Source: Haplomitrium mnioides (lineage: Eukaryota; Marchantiophyta; Haplomitriopsida; Calobryales). From it: 24,465 nt of DNA. A model generated the notes under the pieces. It had not been told where the DNA came from and made no database searches. It saw nothing but the letters and a program-made list of their open reading frames with translations. The DNA lies in NCBI GenBank assembly GCA_049999725.1, contig JBNGIS010016479.1:1-24465 (forward strand), given 5' to 3'. The translations under genes were made by a program, and so were the position numbers. Shown piece after piece: positions 8,992-20,353 of this stretch. Positions within the stretch are counted from its first letter, which is position 1, and every line of letters starts with the position of its first letter.

Positions 8992-11900
8992 TTATACACC
9001 AAGTTTCTTCTTGAATTTCTGCAACTTTTTGGCTACCAATTCCTTCATAAGAATATTAGGCAACTGCTCCTCAATGGTGATATATTGCAAATCAATCACC
9101 CTAGTCAACATCTTCTCTCTCACAAAATGATAATGCTTCTCAATATGCTTTGAAAAACTAGATTGTTAGCCAATTGAATATTGCTAACATTGCTCTAATG
9201 AACCTTTAGTGGTTCCTCCACTCTAACATCCAAATCCTGCAACAACTTTAATAACAACATTACCTCATAGGTGGCCATGCCTGGCCCCCTATATTCAACC
9301 TCTGTACTTGATAAAGTACGGAGCTGTAGATTGCTTCTTATTGCTTGAGGCGATTCCAACACTTCCAAACCAAAAAAAAACCACTTGTGGACCTCTTGTC
9401 TTGGCACTTCCTGCCCAATCTGCATCTCTAAAACCAGCAAGCTGAAATTTGCTGCTCCTATCATAAAATAGGCCATACTAAAGTGTAGATTTTATGTACC
9501 AAGAAATTCTACACACTACATCCAAATGGTGCTTCCTTGGTACCTGCATGAATTGACTGACCAGACCTACAACATAACTCATATATGGTCTAGTGATGGT
9601 GATGTATATCAGGCTGCCTACCATCTTCTTGAAATCTATTGAATCCTCAATCAACTCTCCTTCATGATCGATCAGTTTGGTATCTTGATGCAATTGGCTT
9701 GCAACATGTCATGCCATATCTGGCCAACATATTAGAGCCATATTGCCTATGTATCATCCATATTCCCTGCTTTGTTTTTATCACCTCAATACTAAGAAAA
9801 TGTCTTAGCTCACCAAGATCCTTCATGTCAAATTTCTATTGCAGCAATTTCTTCACTTCAACAATATCTTGCTCACTCCCTCTTGTCATAATCAGATCAT
9901 CTACATAAATGAGAATGAGCATCATACCTTTCTCTATTTTCCTTACATACATAGAACAGTCTGCATCCAACACGGTCCTTGAAGCCCACCAAAACAAGAT
10001 ATTCACCTTTCTTATTAGACTATGCTCGAGGTGTTTGCTTCAACCTATATAAGATCTTCTTCAACTTGCATACATGATTTGAATACTCGAGATCTACAAA
10101 ACTAGGTGGTTGTACTATGCACACCTCCTCTTCAAGCTCTCTATGCAAAAAGGTGTTTTTCACGTCCATTTGTTGCAAAGTCCACTTTTTCGATGCAGCC
10201 AATGAAATGACTACCCAAATCGCTGCCATCCTTCCTACATGGCTGAAAGTCTCCTCATAATCCATCCCATGAGTTTGGGCATATCACTTGGTTACTAACC
10301 TTGTCTTGAGCCTACTTATGTTGGAATCTGCACTCCTCTTCAATTTGTAGACCCATTTGCATCCGATGGCTTTCTTCCCTTCAGGTAAATTGACCAGCTC
10401 CAAAGTCTAACTTTTGTGAAGAGCTTCCATCTCTTCTATCATTGCAACTTCCTATCTATCATCTTCTATAGCATTCTCAAATAGGACAGGTTCTTTCTCA
10501 GTGATTGCACCATATATGCATGATGTGCTGCAACCACTCTCTTATGTATCAACATGTCTACAAGGTACTTCATCTTGTCACTTCTGCTCAAAGGTATGCT
10601 TTGCACTTGATTCACTTTTTTTTTTGACTTGATATTGAAGCTGAGAGTAATCTCAGTTCTTCATCCACACTTCTAGAATCACCACTGCCTCCTTCTCCTA
10701 AAGACATTTCAGATTGAGAGTTGGTTGGAGTATATTGCTCCCAATTTCTGTGCATCCTTCATTGCCATGTACTAGTGCTGCTATTGTTGCTGCCTTCACC
10801 ATATGGTCCACTCAATGCTTGATTTTGTTGAGTTGGTTCTGATACAATCCGCTTTCCATTTGTCTCACTTGTGTCATCAATAGATTTCTTCTCATACCAA
10901 GTACTTAACTCATCAAATACTCACCCTCATCATGGGTGTAGTAGGACAATAACACATGTACCCCTTTCACTCATTTGAATACCCAATAAAGACACATTTC
11001 TCAACTTTTGGATCTAATTTGTTGTGTGTTTCAACTGGTATATGTACATAGGAAATGCATCAAAACACTTTCAAATGTGAGATGCCTAGAAGTCTCCTTG
11101 TAAAATTCTCTTCTGCCATCATGCCATGAACTAATGCTATAGGGGTTTGGTTTGTTCATAATATAGATAGCAATAGACATTTCTTTTGCTCAATAATAAT
11201 GTGGCATATTCTTCTCATTCATTAATGATCTTTCTGCCTTTGCTATATGTCGGTTCTTTCTTTCAGTAACTCCATTTTGGTGAGGTGCATACATGCATGT
11301 TTGTTGTCTTTTGATTCCTTCTCTCTACATATAGGTGAAAAATTATATGGAGAAATATTCTCCTCTACCATTTGATCTCAAGCACATTATTTTCTGCCCT
11401 TTGTTTTTTTCCACCATAGTTATGAAATGTTTGAAGTGATCAAACACTTCACTCTTCTACTTCATGAAATAAATCCAGTTTTTCATGAATGATCATCAAT
11501 GAAGGTCTTATAGTATGTACACCCTCCAATAGATCCTATTTTTGTTGGACTCTACACATTTGAATGTACCACCTCAAGTGGCTTCTTTGCCACATATGCA
11601 TCATGAAGGAATGGTTGCCTTGCATGTTTACCAAAACGACATGTTTCACACGTCTTCTGCATTCCTTCTACCTTGAACTTGGACAACCCACTGACTACCC
11701 TTGAACTTTGGATATTTCTCACTTTTGCACATTAACATGCCCAATCCTCTTGTGCCATATTTCTATGTCTGACATTGCTCCTATACCGTGTACAAACATG
11801 GCTTCTAAAATTTAAGGCATGCTCACATCCAATGTGGACATCCTGCCACTCCTACTTCCATTTGTAATTAGGTTGCAATTGTTTCCTCAATCCTCAATGA

Positions 11901-13168
11901 ACACACCAATGGGATTAAACATGACTCACATGTTTTGCTCTACACACTGTCATACTAAAATCAGATTTTTCTGAATCATTTGTACATGTATCACATCAAA
12001 TAGGCACTTTATTTTTCCATTCTCCATTTCTATTGGTATGCTACCAATCTAATAGATAGGATGCATAATTGAGTCACATGTCTCCACATATCCAAGTGTA
12101 CTTAGATTCTTGGTTTCCTTAAACCACTCTCCATGGCCTATTATATGATTAGAACGTGAGGAAACCACAAACCATTTATCTTCATCATTGTTCTATTTCT
12201 TATATGCTATAGATTAATACCTATGTTGCATGACAAACAATATCTCATTGTTTGCTTTGCTAGAACCTGTATAGTTACTCTACACGGTGTTGTTTCTCAT
12301 GTCATTCTACTTTTTTGTAGTAGTCTTTTGCCATGTAGTGTGGCTTCCCACAAGAAAAAACATCTCCTCTTGAATGTTGTGGTTGGTTTCCACGTCCTCT
12401 AGTACTCCCCCTACCTCTTAACTGACCTCTACCACCAAGTTGGTTTGATTGACGTTGCAGGTTTTCTGCATTGTCACTTGAGCAACTTCTACCAACATTA
12501 CTTATGCCATAGCTTTTTCCTCATTGTCCTCTACCCCTATTTGAGTAGAGTGCTTGCTCTTGATTGCTTAAAGCACCTCCTTCAATATCAAATTCCTCTA
12601 CTACTAACATGGCAACAAGATGTGAGAAGGACGTGGTTCCTTCTCTTGTCTTCATTGGTATTTTAAACTGTTTACATTCTTTGCCTAAACCATTCTGGAA
12701 AATTGCCATCATAGCACTCTCCTTCACTTCCTCTCCAACATTTGCTAGCTGCTCGACTAGTGATTTGATTTTCAAGGCAAAAACATGTATATTCATTTTC
12801 TTCTTTTGCATACTAAAGAGTTCCATCTGCAATGTGAGCTTCATTGCATCTGACGTGATGGCATATCTTTCCTTCAAGATACCCAAAGCCTTATTGAGTG
12901 TCTTAGCTGCTGACACATAACCCATTATTTTGTCATTGACACCAATGGCTACCCTAAACATCAACTTGTAGACCTTCTCTATGTGTGTCTCGAAGGTCTG
13001 CATCTCCTCTCTGAATGGGGACGAACCTAAGACTGGTTTAACTTCATCTCTTATGATGAAGTGCTAGTACCCTCTCTCTAAGATGAAGTTTGTCATTCTG
13101 GCTGACCAAACATTATAATTATTTTTGGTTAGTTTCTCACTGACTATCTGAGAAATGTTGTCTGCCAT
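8992..13168 (-). pseudogene. gag-pol: Copia-3 gag-pol, heavily decayed
   Basis: The gag start is the ATG at 13166-13168 (MADNISQIVSEKLTKNNYNVW), with an early TAG near codon 36 where copia Gag usually has Trp. The best open piece is 12521-13003 (160 residues, UBN2-type Gag). A damaged zinc knuckle near 12345 keeps SCGKPHYMAKD but has lost two of its cysteines. Integrase is seen as WHKRIGH (about 11755), CRFGKHA (about 11640) and APHQNGVTERKNRHIAKA (about 11285-11230). RT shows MDYEETFSHV and QQMDVKNTFLHRELEEEV (10265-10020), an intact YVDDL box (about 9909-9895), and ITRPYMSYVVGLVSQFM (about 9600-9550). RNase H shows LSSTEVEYRG (about 9310-9280). There is no RT insert like that of copia-1 and copia-2: the linker from EEEVCIVQPPSF to VCKLKKILY is the usual short one. 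The order matches functional TNT1-type elements, but no product is possible. Confidence 0.85.
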
Positions 13169-14528
13169 ATTTAGAGTGTGATACATGTGTGATTGCACTC
13201 AGATGGCTTTTCTTCTGGCTTAAGGGTACTTTAGTCTATGTACAACTTCAGGTTTCAAGGAATTTAGATTCGGTGCGGAGCTTATGTGTGAAAGGTTCAA
13301 GTCTTATAACAGTATAGCACAAAACATAGAAGCATTAATAGACCTTAGCTACTTACTGATTCTTCTTCAGCACTTGTGCAATGTTCTCTCTATCTTTTTG
13401 ATCTATCAAATAGTTGCATCCTATTGATAAAATGTAGCCTTTTCTTTATGGGATCTGTTCTCCATATGAAATGTTTTACCCAGCTCTTCAATTGTTGCCG
13501 ACTCTTTGATCTTGCTTCAATGTTCTTCCAGTGTCATGCAATTCTTCTTCAACAAAACATAGAGCCCTTGCTCCTTCAATTCTTCTTCAACAACAAATTA
13601 GAAAAAAAAATACCTTACATTTTTGCTGCAATTTTTGCAGCAGCAATTCAACGAGTACACTCCTTGGACGTTTGCTTGGACTATACCTTTGCCTTCTACG
13701 ATTTCCTTAATGACAAAACAAAAATGCCTCCTTTGATTCTTTGATTCATTCCCAGCCAGCGACCATGACCTTCAATTTCTTCCTCAGCCACAAACATGAG
13801 CCTCTCTTTTGATTGTTCGATTTGTTCTCGGCCAAATTTGTTGCTCAACTTTTGCCCGATTTTTTGTTGCTGCAGCCTCCTTGAATTGACGAGCATATCT
13901 TTGTTATTTTTGCTTGAAATCAATTGATTCAACTTGCAATCGAATCGTTTCTATTGGGAAACCCTTCTTTGGCATTCTTCATGCAATTTTTCCTACAAAT
14001 GCAAACTCCCTCAACGTTATTTTTGTTGCAATATTCTTCATTAACAAATCATATTGATGAGCAGAACTCTGCAAGTTGTGCTTTGATTTAGGTGATTTGA
14101 TCTCCAGTCAAATCTTCTTATGTAGGCAACCCTCCTTTGATCACAACCTCGTGAAAGTTCTTGCAATTTTGGCTTCAAACCAGATTCTTCAAATTTTGCT
14201 TGATTTTCTTTTCTTCAATGAGTTTGCTTCCTTCTTTGAGCTCTGAAATCCTAAAAATATAGCAAGCTTTCGGTTCTTAAACAACTAATTTCTTTCTTTA
14301 GCAAAATTTGTCACCTTCAATTCTACTTCTTTGATTCTATAGCCAAAACATTTGATTCTTCACCAAAAGTCTTCGCCATCAATGCCATTGAGTATCTTTT
14401 GCACTCAACTTATCTGCTCTGCAAACAATTCGATACTCTGCTTTGATGGAGGAAAAAAATTTTCCTCAATGACATGTTTTTCTTTCTTGCTTCTTCTCAG
14501 ATTGTTTGTGTTTCACAATATGATGCCA
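13169..14528 (-). other. Copia-3 untranslated leader
   Basis: No gene is present. About 1.36 kb separates the primer binding site from gag, long for a copia element. On the + strand it is rich in repeated TTCTTCTTCAA, TTTGATTC and TTGTTGC(T/A)GC words. Open frames here (for example 13376-13744 +) are low-complexity by-products. Confidence 0.6.
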
Positions 14529-14552
14529 CTTCCTGAACTTGCTATGATACCA
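14529..14552 (-). promoter_or_regulatory. Copia-3 primer binding site
   Basis: TGGTATCATAGCAAG on the minus strand is the usual plant copia site complementary to the 3' end of initiator tRNA-Met. It directly follows the CA end of the LTR stub. Confidence 0.85.
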
Positions 14553-14568
14553 TGTCAAAAATCAAGCA
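14553..14568 (-). repeat. 16-bp remnant of copia-3 5' LTR
   Basis: TGTCAAAAATCAAGCA (+ strand) equals the outer end of the 3' LTR at 8752-8767. Beyond 14568 the sequence no longer follows the LTR and instead matches the DUF7869 repeat. Confidence 0.8.
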
Positions 14569-17500
14569 ATGATAGCCGCTACTTTGAAATAAGAACAAGC
14601 TACTCAAAACATGAACGTTTTTTTTTAGGAAAATTTGTGAGGTTTAAGAGAAAAAACGAGGTTATTTCTTATACAAAAAAATATGTGAGTTTTTGAAGTT
14701 CATTTTTGGTTGTTTAAACAAGGATGTTAGAGCCAAAGTCAATTTCATTATCCAAAATTAAACAATGTTCTAAGTTTTGATGAAAATATTGGAGAACTCA
14801 AAATCGATGAAAAGTATAAAAATTATGGCAAGTTTTCACAAGAAATTTGCATTTATCATTGATTACAATTTGAAGCCCCAAAATTGGAATAAATGTCAGA
14901 AGAAACTATTTTGAAATATGTTTGGTTGCACAAACTCTATGCGTGGATAGACATGGTGCTCTTTGAAACTTATTTTTTGGAAAACAAATTAGAAAACATG
15001 AGGAAAATGCCCAAGCGTACTAGAAGTCAAGGAAATGAGTTTGCAATCGTAGACACATAAACCAACAAAGTGAAACATTGCATGGATTTAGGAGCTCTAT
15101 TTTCAAGCTCAAGCAAGAAATAAGCTTTCATTTGTAGTTGAAAATCCATGCACGCAAAAGCTAAAGTAGGCTTTAAAAACAATTTCAACATTTAAAATAT
15201 TCTATAATTCAATAAAGCATATACACAAAGAAGTTATAGTTCAAAATCAAAAAGGCAGTGGCTAAGGAGATTGAATTAAGAGTGTAAACAAGAAACATCT
15301 CCAAGTTTTTGACTTGATTCTACCAAACGAAGGTTTTGAGTTCTACAAAAGAGTCTATGACCAATGTAGAAACTAAATTCTAACTGATAGTGTTTATATA
15401 TAGAAGCTTGAGGGTTGTATATAGGAAGTAGAACATGTGGAAGGCTTGGACTTCCACCCCAAAGTTTATACATGCATAGGAATCCGAACTCACCATCTGA
15501 ACACTCCACAACAAAGAATATCAAGAACTTAGGTTTAAAGTTCCGTAGGAGAGTTTTTGCATACACGATGTTTCGACTTGCGAATCAAAGTCTATGCGCG
15601 CATATGCTTCAGACTTCTACTACCGAGGACGTAGGCACTAAAGGTTATATTTTTCGCAACAAACTCTATGCGCGCTAAAGATTTCATTTTTTTATTCTGA
15701 ATCTAAAAGTAAAACGGGTCAAACTCTATATATGAGTCAAAGCGTGCCGAAGGTTTGCAGTTTTACATCAAAGTCCTTGCAAGCAAAAGATAAGTAGTCA
15801 ATTTGGGCAGATGCTTTAGCAATACAATAACCTTAAATTCTTCTAGCAAGCACTAAACTAGGAAAGAATATAACTACATTTTGGATAAGAAAATATTTTA
15901 CAAACCAAATGAAGTATAAACTAAAGATTCAAGTTTCATTTACAAAAAATAACATTCAACTTGGAATGATTTACATTAGAAAGTTCAAGATGGCAGATAA
16001 ATTCAAGAAATTTTATTCATAATATTCTCACGTACTTTATAAAATAATAATCTTAAATTACAATATAATTGAAAGTACATAATATACAATAAAATTCTTA
16101 AATTATATTAGTCACTTGTCTCAACTTCTTCAGATTCAGCTTCAAAAGTTTCATCAAGATTTACTTGATCTATCTCAGTGTTAATGATAGTGATTGAATC
16201 TCTTTCAAACATATCAAGATTGATTGCTTTTTGTCTTTTGTACTCAATCACGATTTGTGTCACATCAAGTACATCAATATGGATTTGCATTTCCATGTTG
16301 TTGTTGCTATTCTTTTTGGGAAGTATTGTCCAAAAAATGCATCCTCACCCTCACAAGCAAACCATTGAGCACGTACTTGTTTCAGGCTTGGGGGTTCTTC
16401 CTCATCAAATGACAAAACTAGGAGGAATTTGGCAACCCAAAATAGTCTGCCCTTTGGATCCAAAGATGCAACAACACAAATAAACATTCTAGCTTTCATC
16501 TAATGTACATTGCCAAATTTATGCACGTATTGGACATTGTGCGCAAGAGCCTCTTCTTGCGTCGTAGGTGCTCCATCATAGATTGCTCAACGTGTAGAAA
16601 ATATTTGTTGTACGGGAGTATCTTCTTCTATCTATTGAGCATGAAGCCAAGAATCTAGACAAATATTTTGAGAATCATTACAACAAGTGTTTGTCGGTTG
16701 TGAAGGTGGAAAGGTGAATTCTGCTTTGAGTCCTCATATTTTATTTTCAAAGATGTTGGCTGAAATCTCTTGTTGGGTAAGAAAAAAAGTTACTCCACCA
16801 TTGAATATTAGAATATGTAAAGAACTTGTAGTAGTTCTCACTTATGTTGTCCCTTATTGTAAAGACCACTTTCTGGGCATCAACTTCTCTTTCTTCCTTT
16901 TGAGATTGTTTGATTTCAAAATATGCCTTGAGAGGAATCAATATTGAACTTAAAATTTCTCTTTCCACTTCAAGTAGACATTTGAGTTGACAAACACCAT
17001 CCAGAGGTAGCCAAAATTCATCTGTTGAAAATTGTTTGCTCCAAATCTTTGCCTTGGAGTCATTCAACTAGAACTTGAATTGTTGATTAAAGGTAATATC
17101 ATGTATCATTTGAACCAAAGAGGGACGTTGTTGCATAAACATTTTGAAATCCCAAGTTTCCATTAAAAGAGTTACATGAGGTTTAGGATTATATGATAAT
17201 TGTAGTGCCTTGCTAAGACTCGTAATCATGAAAGCTTTGGCATGTTTCAAACGTTTCAAGAATTGGTTGAACATTTGATCAATTTGATCATGAGTATGGC
17301 CAACCATGAGAAATTCCACCTTGATTTTTTGGAAAAAATTCTTGCCAATAAAGAGACTAAGATATCCAAATAATATATAACTCTTATTCTCTTGTGTCAT
17401 ATTGTCCAACTGAAGATACAAAGTTGGAGGCAACGGCCCTTCAAAGTCACATGATATTTTTTTGAGCACAATAATTGTCAAATTAGAATTGCTTCTCAAG

Positions 17501-17981
17501 TTTCCATAAGTTAAGAAGACCCTTAAATAAAGAGCATGATTGAATATTAAGGCACCAACAACATGCACACCCACCAAACAATCTTTATCAATGTTTTTTG
17601 GTGACGAAGGTTGGTGTGGAATAACAGTTTTCTTCTTATCCATTCCATCAATGATGATTCCCAAGTATTTTTTACCATCGGCACAACATTTTCTTCAATG
17701 GTTTGCAAGTTTTGTTCTTTCTTTTATTTGTTGGTCATAATGAAGAAATAATTGGCAACTATATTTGATTGCATCATCACAAAGCACGAAAGACATTAAA
17801 GGAGTTCAATAAAACACGTGTCGATGTGTCAAACTTCAAAAAAAACCTTAGGTGCTAAAAATATTCAATTCATCTTAAATAAATGTTGGATTGGTAGAAG
17901 TGAAAATTTATAAAAAGATTAAAAATAAACTTTATGTAATTTAAATAAATGAGAATCTAAATAACATTCACAAAAAGTACT
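14569..17981 (-). mobile_element. DUF7869-type repeat, right (fuller) copy
   Basis: On the minus strand it comprises a coding part (about 17790-16108) followed by about 1.5 kb of non-coding DNA (16107-14569). The non-coding part contains several TATGCGCGCATA palindromes, for example near 15590 and 15668, but no other gene. Its 5' side abuts the copia-2 LTR. The protein lacks the N-terminal half usual for this family, so the copia may have split the element. No terminal repeats were recognised. It may be a DNA transposon remnant or a captured host-gene piece. Confidence 0.65.
16108..17788 (-). pseudogene. DUF7869-like protein, N-terminally truncated
   Basis: The frame can be read from about 17788 (FLHYDQQIKERTKLANH). 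A TGA at 17695-17697 is followed by KYLGIIIDGMDKKK, then LPPTLYLQLDN (about 17425) and VEFLMVGHTHDQIDQMFNQF (about 17320-17265). The IDGMD, QLDN and VGHTH-x3-DQMF motifs are the hallmarks of DUF7869 proteins, whose function is not known and which are often found in multi-copy, transposon-like genes. A TAG at 17068-17070 interrupts the frame, which then runs on to 16747 (EFWLPLDG, NIQWWSNFF). The C-terminal part is in pieces: 16499-16260 (VASLDPKGRLFWVAKF) and, after a 7-bp loss relative to the left copy, 16296-16108 with the acidic tail. Acidic and His residues in QLDN and VGHTH-x3-D would suit an RNase H-like fold, but that is inference. Confidence 0.72.
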
Positions 17982-18134
17982 TGTGTTTTATTATCGTAGA
18001 TGCAAGGTACACATGCAAGTCACACAGCGCCGCACTTCTTCATTCCATAGAATCGATACATGGAGAGTTACAAATGTGTGTAGCCCTATCTATATATAGG
18101 GTATAGATAGGGTTAGTCTTATAGTCCTATAACA
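17982..18134 (-). repeat. Copia-2 3' LTR
   Basis: On the minus strand it begins TGTTATAGGACTATAAG right after the polypurine tract. The end is placed at ...AAAACACA (17982), giving about 153 bp, close to the copia-1 LTR. A longer LTR ending near 17937 (...AATTACA) would give exactly the same junction as in copia-1 and cannot be excluded. It contains a TATA-like TATATATAG inside a hairpin. Confidence 0.65.
18084..18112 (-). promoter_or_regulatory. Perfect 11-bp hairpin over the LTR TATA box
   Basis: CCCTATCTATA and TATAGATAGGG are perfect inverted repeats with a 7-base loop. The arm includes the TATA-like sequence of the LTR. The copia-1 LTR keeps the TATA but not the full hairpin. Confidence 0.6.
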
Positions 18135-18148
18135 CTCCCCCTTGACTG
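18135..18148 (-). promoter_or_regulatory. Copia-2 polypurine tract
   Basis: CAGTCAAGGGGGAG on the minus strand directly precedes the LTR start TGTTATAG. It is the plus-strand priming site in this family. Confidence 0.85.
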
Positions 18149-18572
18149 ATTTGTTCTAAACTTATCAGTCACACTTCTAGGACTGTTGTATGTTTATATG
18201 CTGCTGCAAGTGTGGTCTCATTAAAACCCCCCTGCTTTCTTCTGGGGGAAAGAGTGCCACCACTGGAGTGCATTTACATCAAAGAATAGATTGTATGAAA
18301 CAAGTAGGAACCAATCATCACGCATCTATTTGCTGTATTGTTGTCGAAGGTGCTGTGTTGTTGCTGGCTCCTCTTGTTGACGTCTTCTCGGCATCTGTAT
18401 GGAAAACCTGTGAGCCCTCATCAGTCTTATGAAAGCCATGCATATATCAGTAGTGGCGACGTAATGTTGATGAATATCTGTAAAACAAACTCGAGGGTTA
18501 AAACATAATACTCAATATCAGAAAGCGAGATATAAAATGTAGACAGAGATTGAATCATGTGAAAATGACATG
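18149..18572 (-). other. Copia-2 3' untranslated region
   Basis: No gene is present between the pol stop and the polypurine tract. A C/G hairpin lies at 18227-18247, with a run of six C and a run of five G on the + strand around a TGCTTTCTTCT loop. The copia-1 counterpart has lost the pairing. Confidence 0.55.
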
Positions 18573-19834
18573 TCAATGTTGCTTTCTATTGAGTTCAGAT
18601 AATTTTCGTAGACCAATACCCTCGGTGTGTGCCTTGTGTAGGGCAATAGGTAGGGGTTTAGTGAATATGTCAGCCCTATTGTCTTTGCTTGGTATCCATT
18701 GCACGTTAATCTGTTCACCATGTTGTTCATGGGTGTAGAAGAATTTAGGGGCTATATGCTTGATTCTGTCCCCTTTGATGAATCCTTGGGCTATTTGATC
18801 AACACATGGTCTATTATCTTCATAGAGTACTGTAGGGGATTGGATAAGTTGCTGACCAGTGTTGGAGTTGATGTGATCAATCAATTGTCGTAGCCAAATA
18901 CATTCTCTGCTTGCCTCGTATAAAGCTATAATTTCGGCATGATTGGTAGAGGTTGTTGTAATGGTCTGTTTGGTGCTTTTCCATGAAATAGCTGTACCTC
19001 CTTTAAGGAATACATATCTTGTTTGTGATTTTGTGTCGTCAGGGTCGGATAAGTATCCAGCATCAGCATATCCAACGATGTCGTTTTCTGCATTTCTCGG
19101 GAAGAATAGACCCATGTCTACAGTTCCTTACAGGTACCTGAAAATTCTTTTGATGCCATTCCAGTGACGTATTGTTGGTTGTGAGCTATGTCTTGCTAGT
19201 AGGTTTACAGCGAAAGCAATGTCGGGTCTGGTTTGATTTTCCAGATACATCAATGCTCCAATGGTAGATAGGTATGGTTTCTCTGGTCCAAGTGTGGGTT
19301 CTGTTTCCTTTCTCTTTGAGAACATGTCTTTTGAAGGATCGGAGGATCTCATTTCCATAGGTGTGCTCATTGGGTGAGCTTTTTCCATGTTGAATTGTTT
19401 CAGCATTTTCGATGTGTAAGTTGACTGGTGTATCAGAATGCCATCATGTAAGTGCTCGAATTGTATTCCCAAACAGAAGTCAGGTTCTCCAATGTCTCGC
19501 ATTTCAAAGGTAGTTTTCAGTTTCTCAATGGTGTCGGAGGTAAGGCATGGGGTCCCAAAAATGTTAATATCGTCCACGTATATTGCCACTATAACATACT
19601 CAGGGGTTTCCTATTTCATGAATAGGCATGGTGCAATGTCGTCGTTCTTAAAATTCATGGTGATCATTTCTGATTTGAATCTTTGATACCAATTTCTGCC
19701 GCTTTGTTTGAGTCCATACATCGATCTCATGACTTGGACTGCCATTTGAGGGTCCGATCGATTTGATGCCTTATATGTCTCATTTGCTGAATGCTTTGTC
19801 GATGGAATGTTTCCATGTACACATGATCGATTTG

Positions 19835-19988
19835 GGACTAAAGGTCCCTTGTCATTGTGTTTGTTCAACTTTGTTGCTGGTTGGACTGAAGGTCCAATCT
19901 TTTGCCAATCTGCCATGTTTGTTGATGGGACTGAAGGTCCTCTGTTGGACTGCGTGCTCAACTGTTGTGCTGGTTGGACTAAAGGTCC
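19835..19988 (-). repeat. 48-bp tandem array in copia-2 RT
   Basis: The 13-bp cores lie at 19835, 19883, 19928 and 19976 (spacings 48, 45, 48). On the minus strand they encode GPLVP, GPSVQ, GPSVP and GPLVQ. This is the counterpart of the three-unit array at 2758-2901, with one unit more. Confidence 0.88.
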
Positions 19989-20044
19989 AGGTATCGCAGT
20001 TTTAAGCATGTTGTCCATTGTATGGTGTTTTCTTTTTGTCATGG

Positions 20045-20324
20045 GGACAGCAGGTCCTGTTTTTTGTAGCCATTTGTGGGCTATAGATCCTGTTGCAGAT
20101 GTACTATGAGGGACAGAAGGTCTATCCTCAGAGGATTTGTATTTAGGGACAAAAGGTCCAACCTCAGACGTTCTGCATTGGGGGACAAAAGGTCCAGCCT
20201 CAGATATTTNNNNNNNNNNCTCAGACGTTCTGCATTGGGGGACAAAAGGTCCAGCCTCAGATATTTGGCATTGAGGGACAAAAGGTCTAACCTCAGATGT
20301 TTTGCCTTGATGGACAAAAGGTCC
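20045..20324 (-). repeat. 36-bp tandem array in copia-2 RT, with assembly gap
   Basis: Cores on the + strand (GGACAAAAGGTCC or variants) start at 20045, 20078 (weak), 20111, 20147, 20183, 20240, 20276 and 20312. Away from the gap the spacing is 33-36 bp. Units encode [G/R]-P-F-V-P-Q-C-x-x-S-E-x. About 45 bp before and after the gap are the same sequence, so the true number of units is unknown. Confidence 0.9.
20210..20219. other. Assembly gap (10 N)
   Basis: Ten N stand inside the 36-bp array. The round number and identical flanks suggest a gap of unknown size caused by the repeat. Confidence 0.95.
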
Positions 20325-20342
20325 AATCTCAGATGTTTGTTT

Positions 20343-20353
20343 CTCCCCCTGAA
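20343..20353 (-). promoter_or_regulatory. Polypurine tract-like site at the RT insert of copia-2
   Basis: TTCAGGGGGAG on the minus strand, counterpart of 2396-2406, lies just before the first repeat core. Function is inference. Confidence 0.35.

Larger units (their letters stand above)
8752..14568 (-). mobile_element. Copia-3: old TNT1-type Ty1/copia retrotransposon
   Basis: On the minus strand the order is a 16-bp 5' LTR stub, primer binding site, about 1.4-kb leader, gag, integrase, RT, RNase H, polypurine tract and 220-bp 3' LTR. The coding part is broken by many stops and shifts, so it is much older than copia-2. The 5' LTR is cut after 16 bp, exactly where homology to the right DUF7869 repeat starts. 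The cut is therefore tied to the rearrangement that placed that repeat here. Confidence 0.85.

Noticed and set aside
12564-12920. 118-codon open frame on the + strand
   Set aside because: It is the opposite-strand shadow of copia-3 gag.
13376-13744. 122-codon + strand frame in the copia-3 leader
   Set aside because: Low-complexity Phe/Leu-rich translation of repeated TTCTTC words; no domain.
20111-20324. 36-bp spaced repeats resembling a CRISPR array
   Set aside because: Units are contiguous tandem repeats inside an open RT frame of a plant retrotransposon. The variable parts are related rather than unique spacers, and there are no cas genes.
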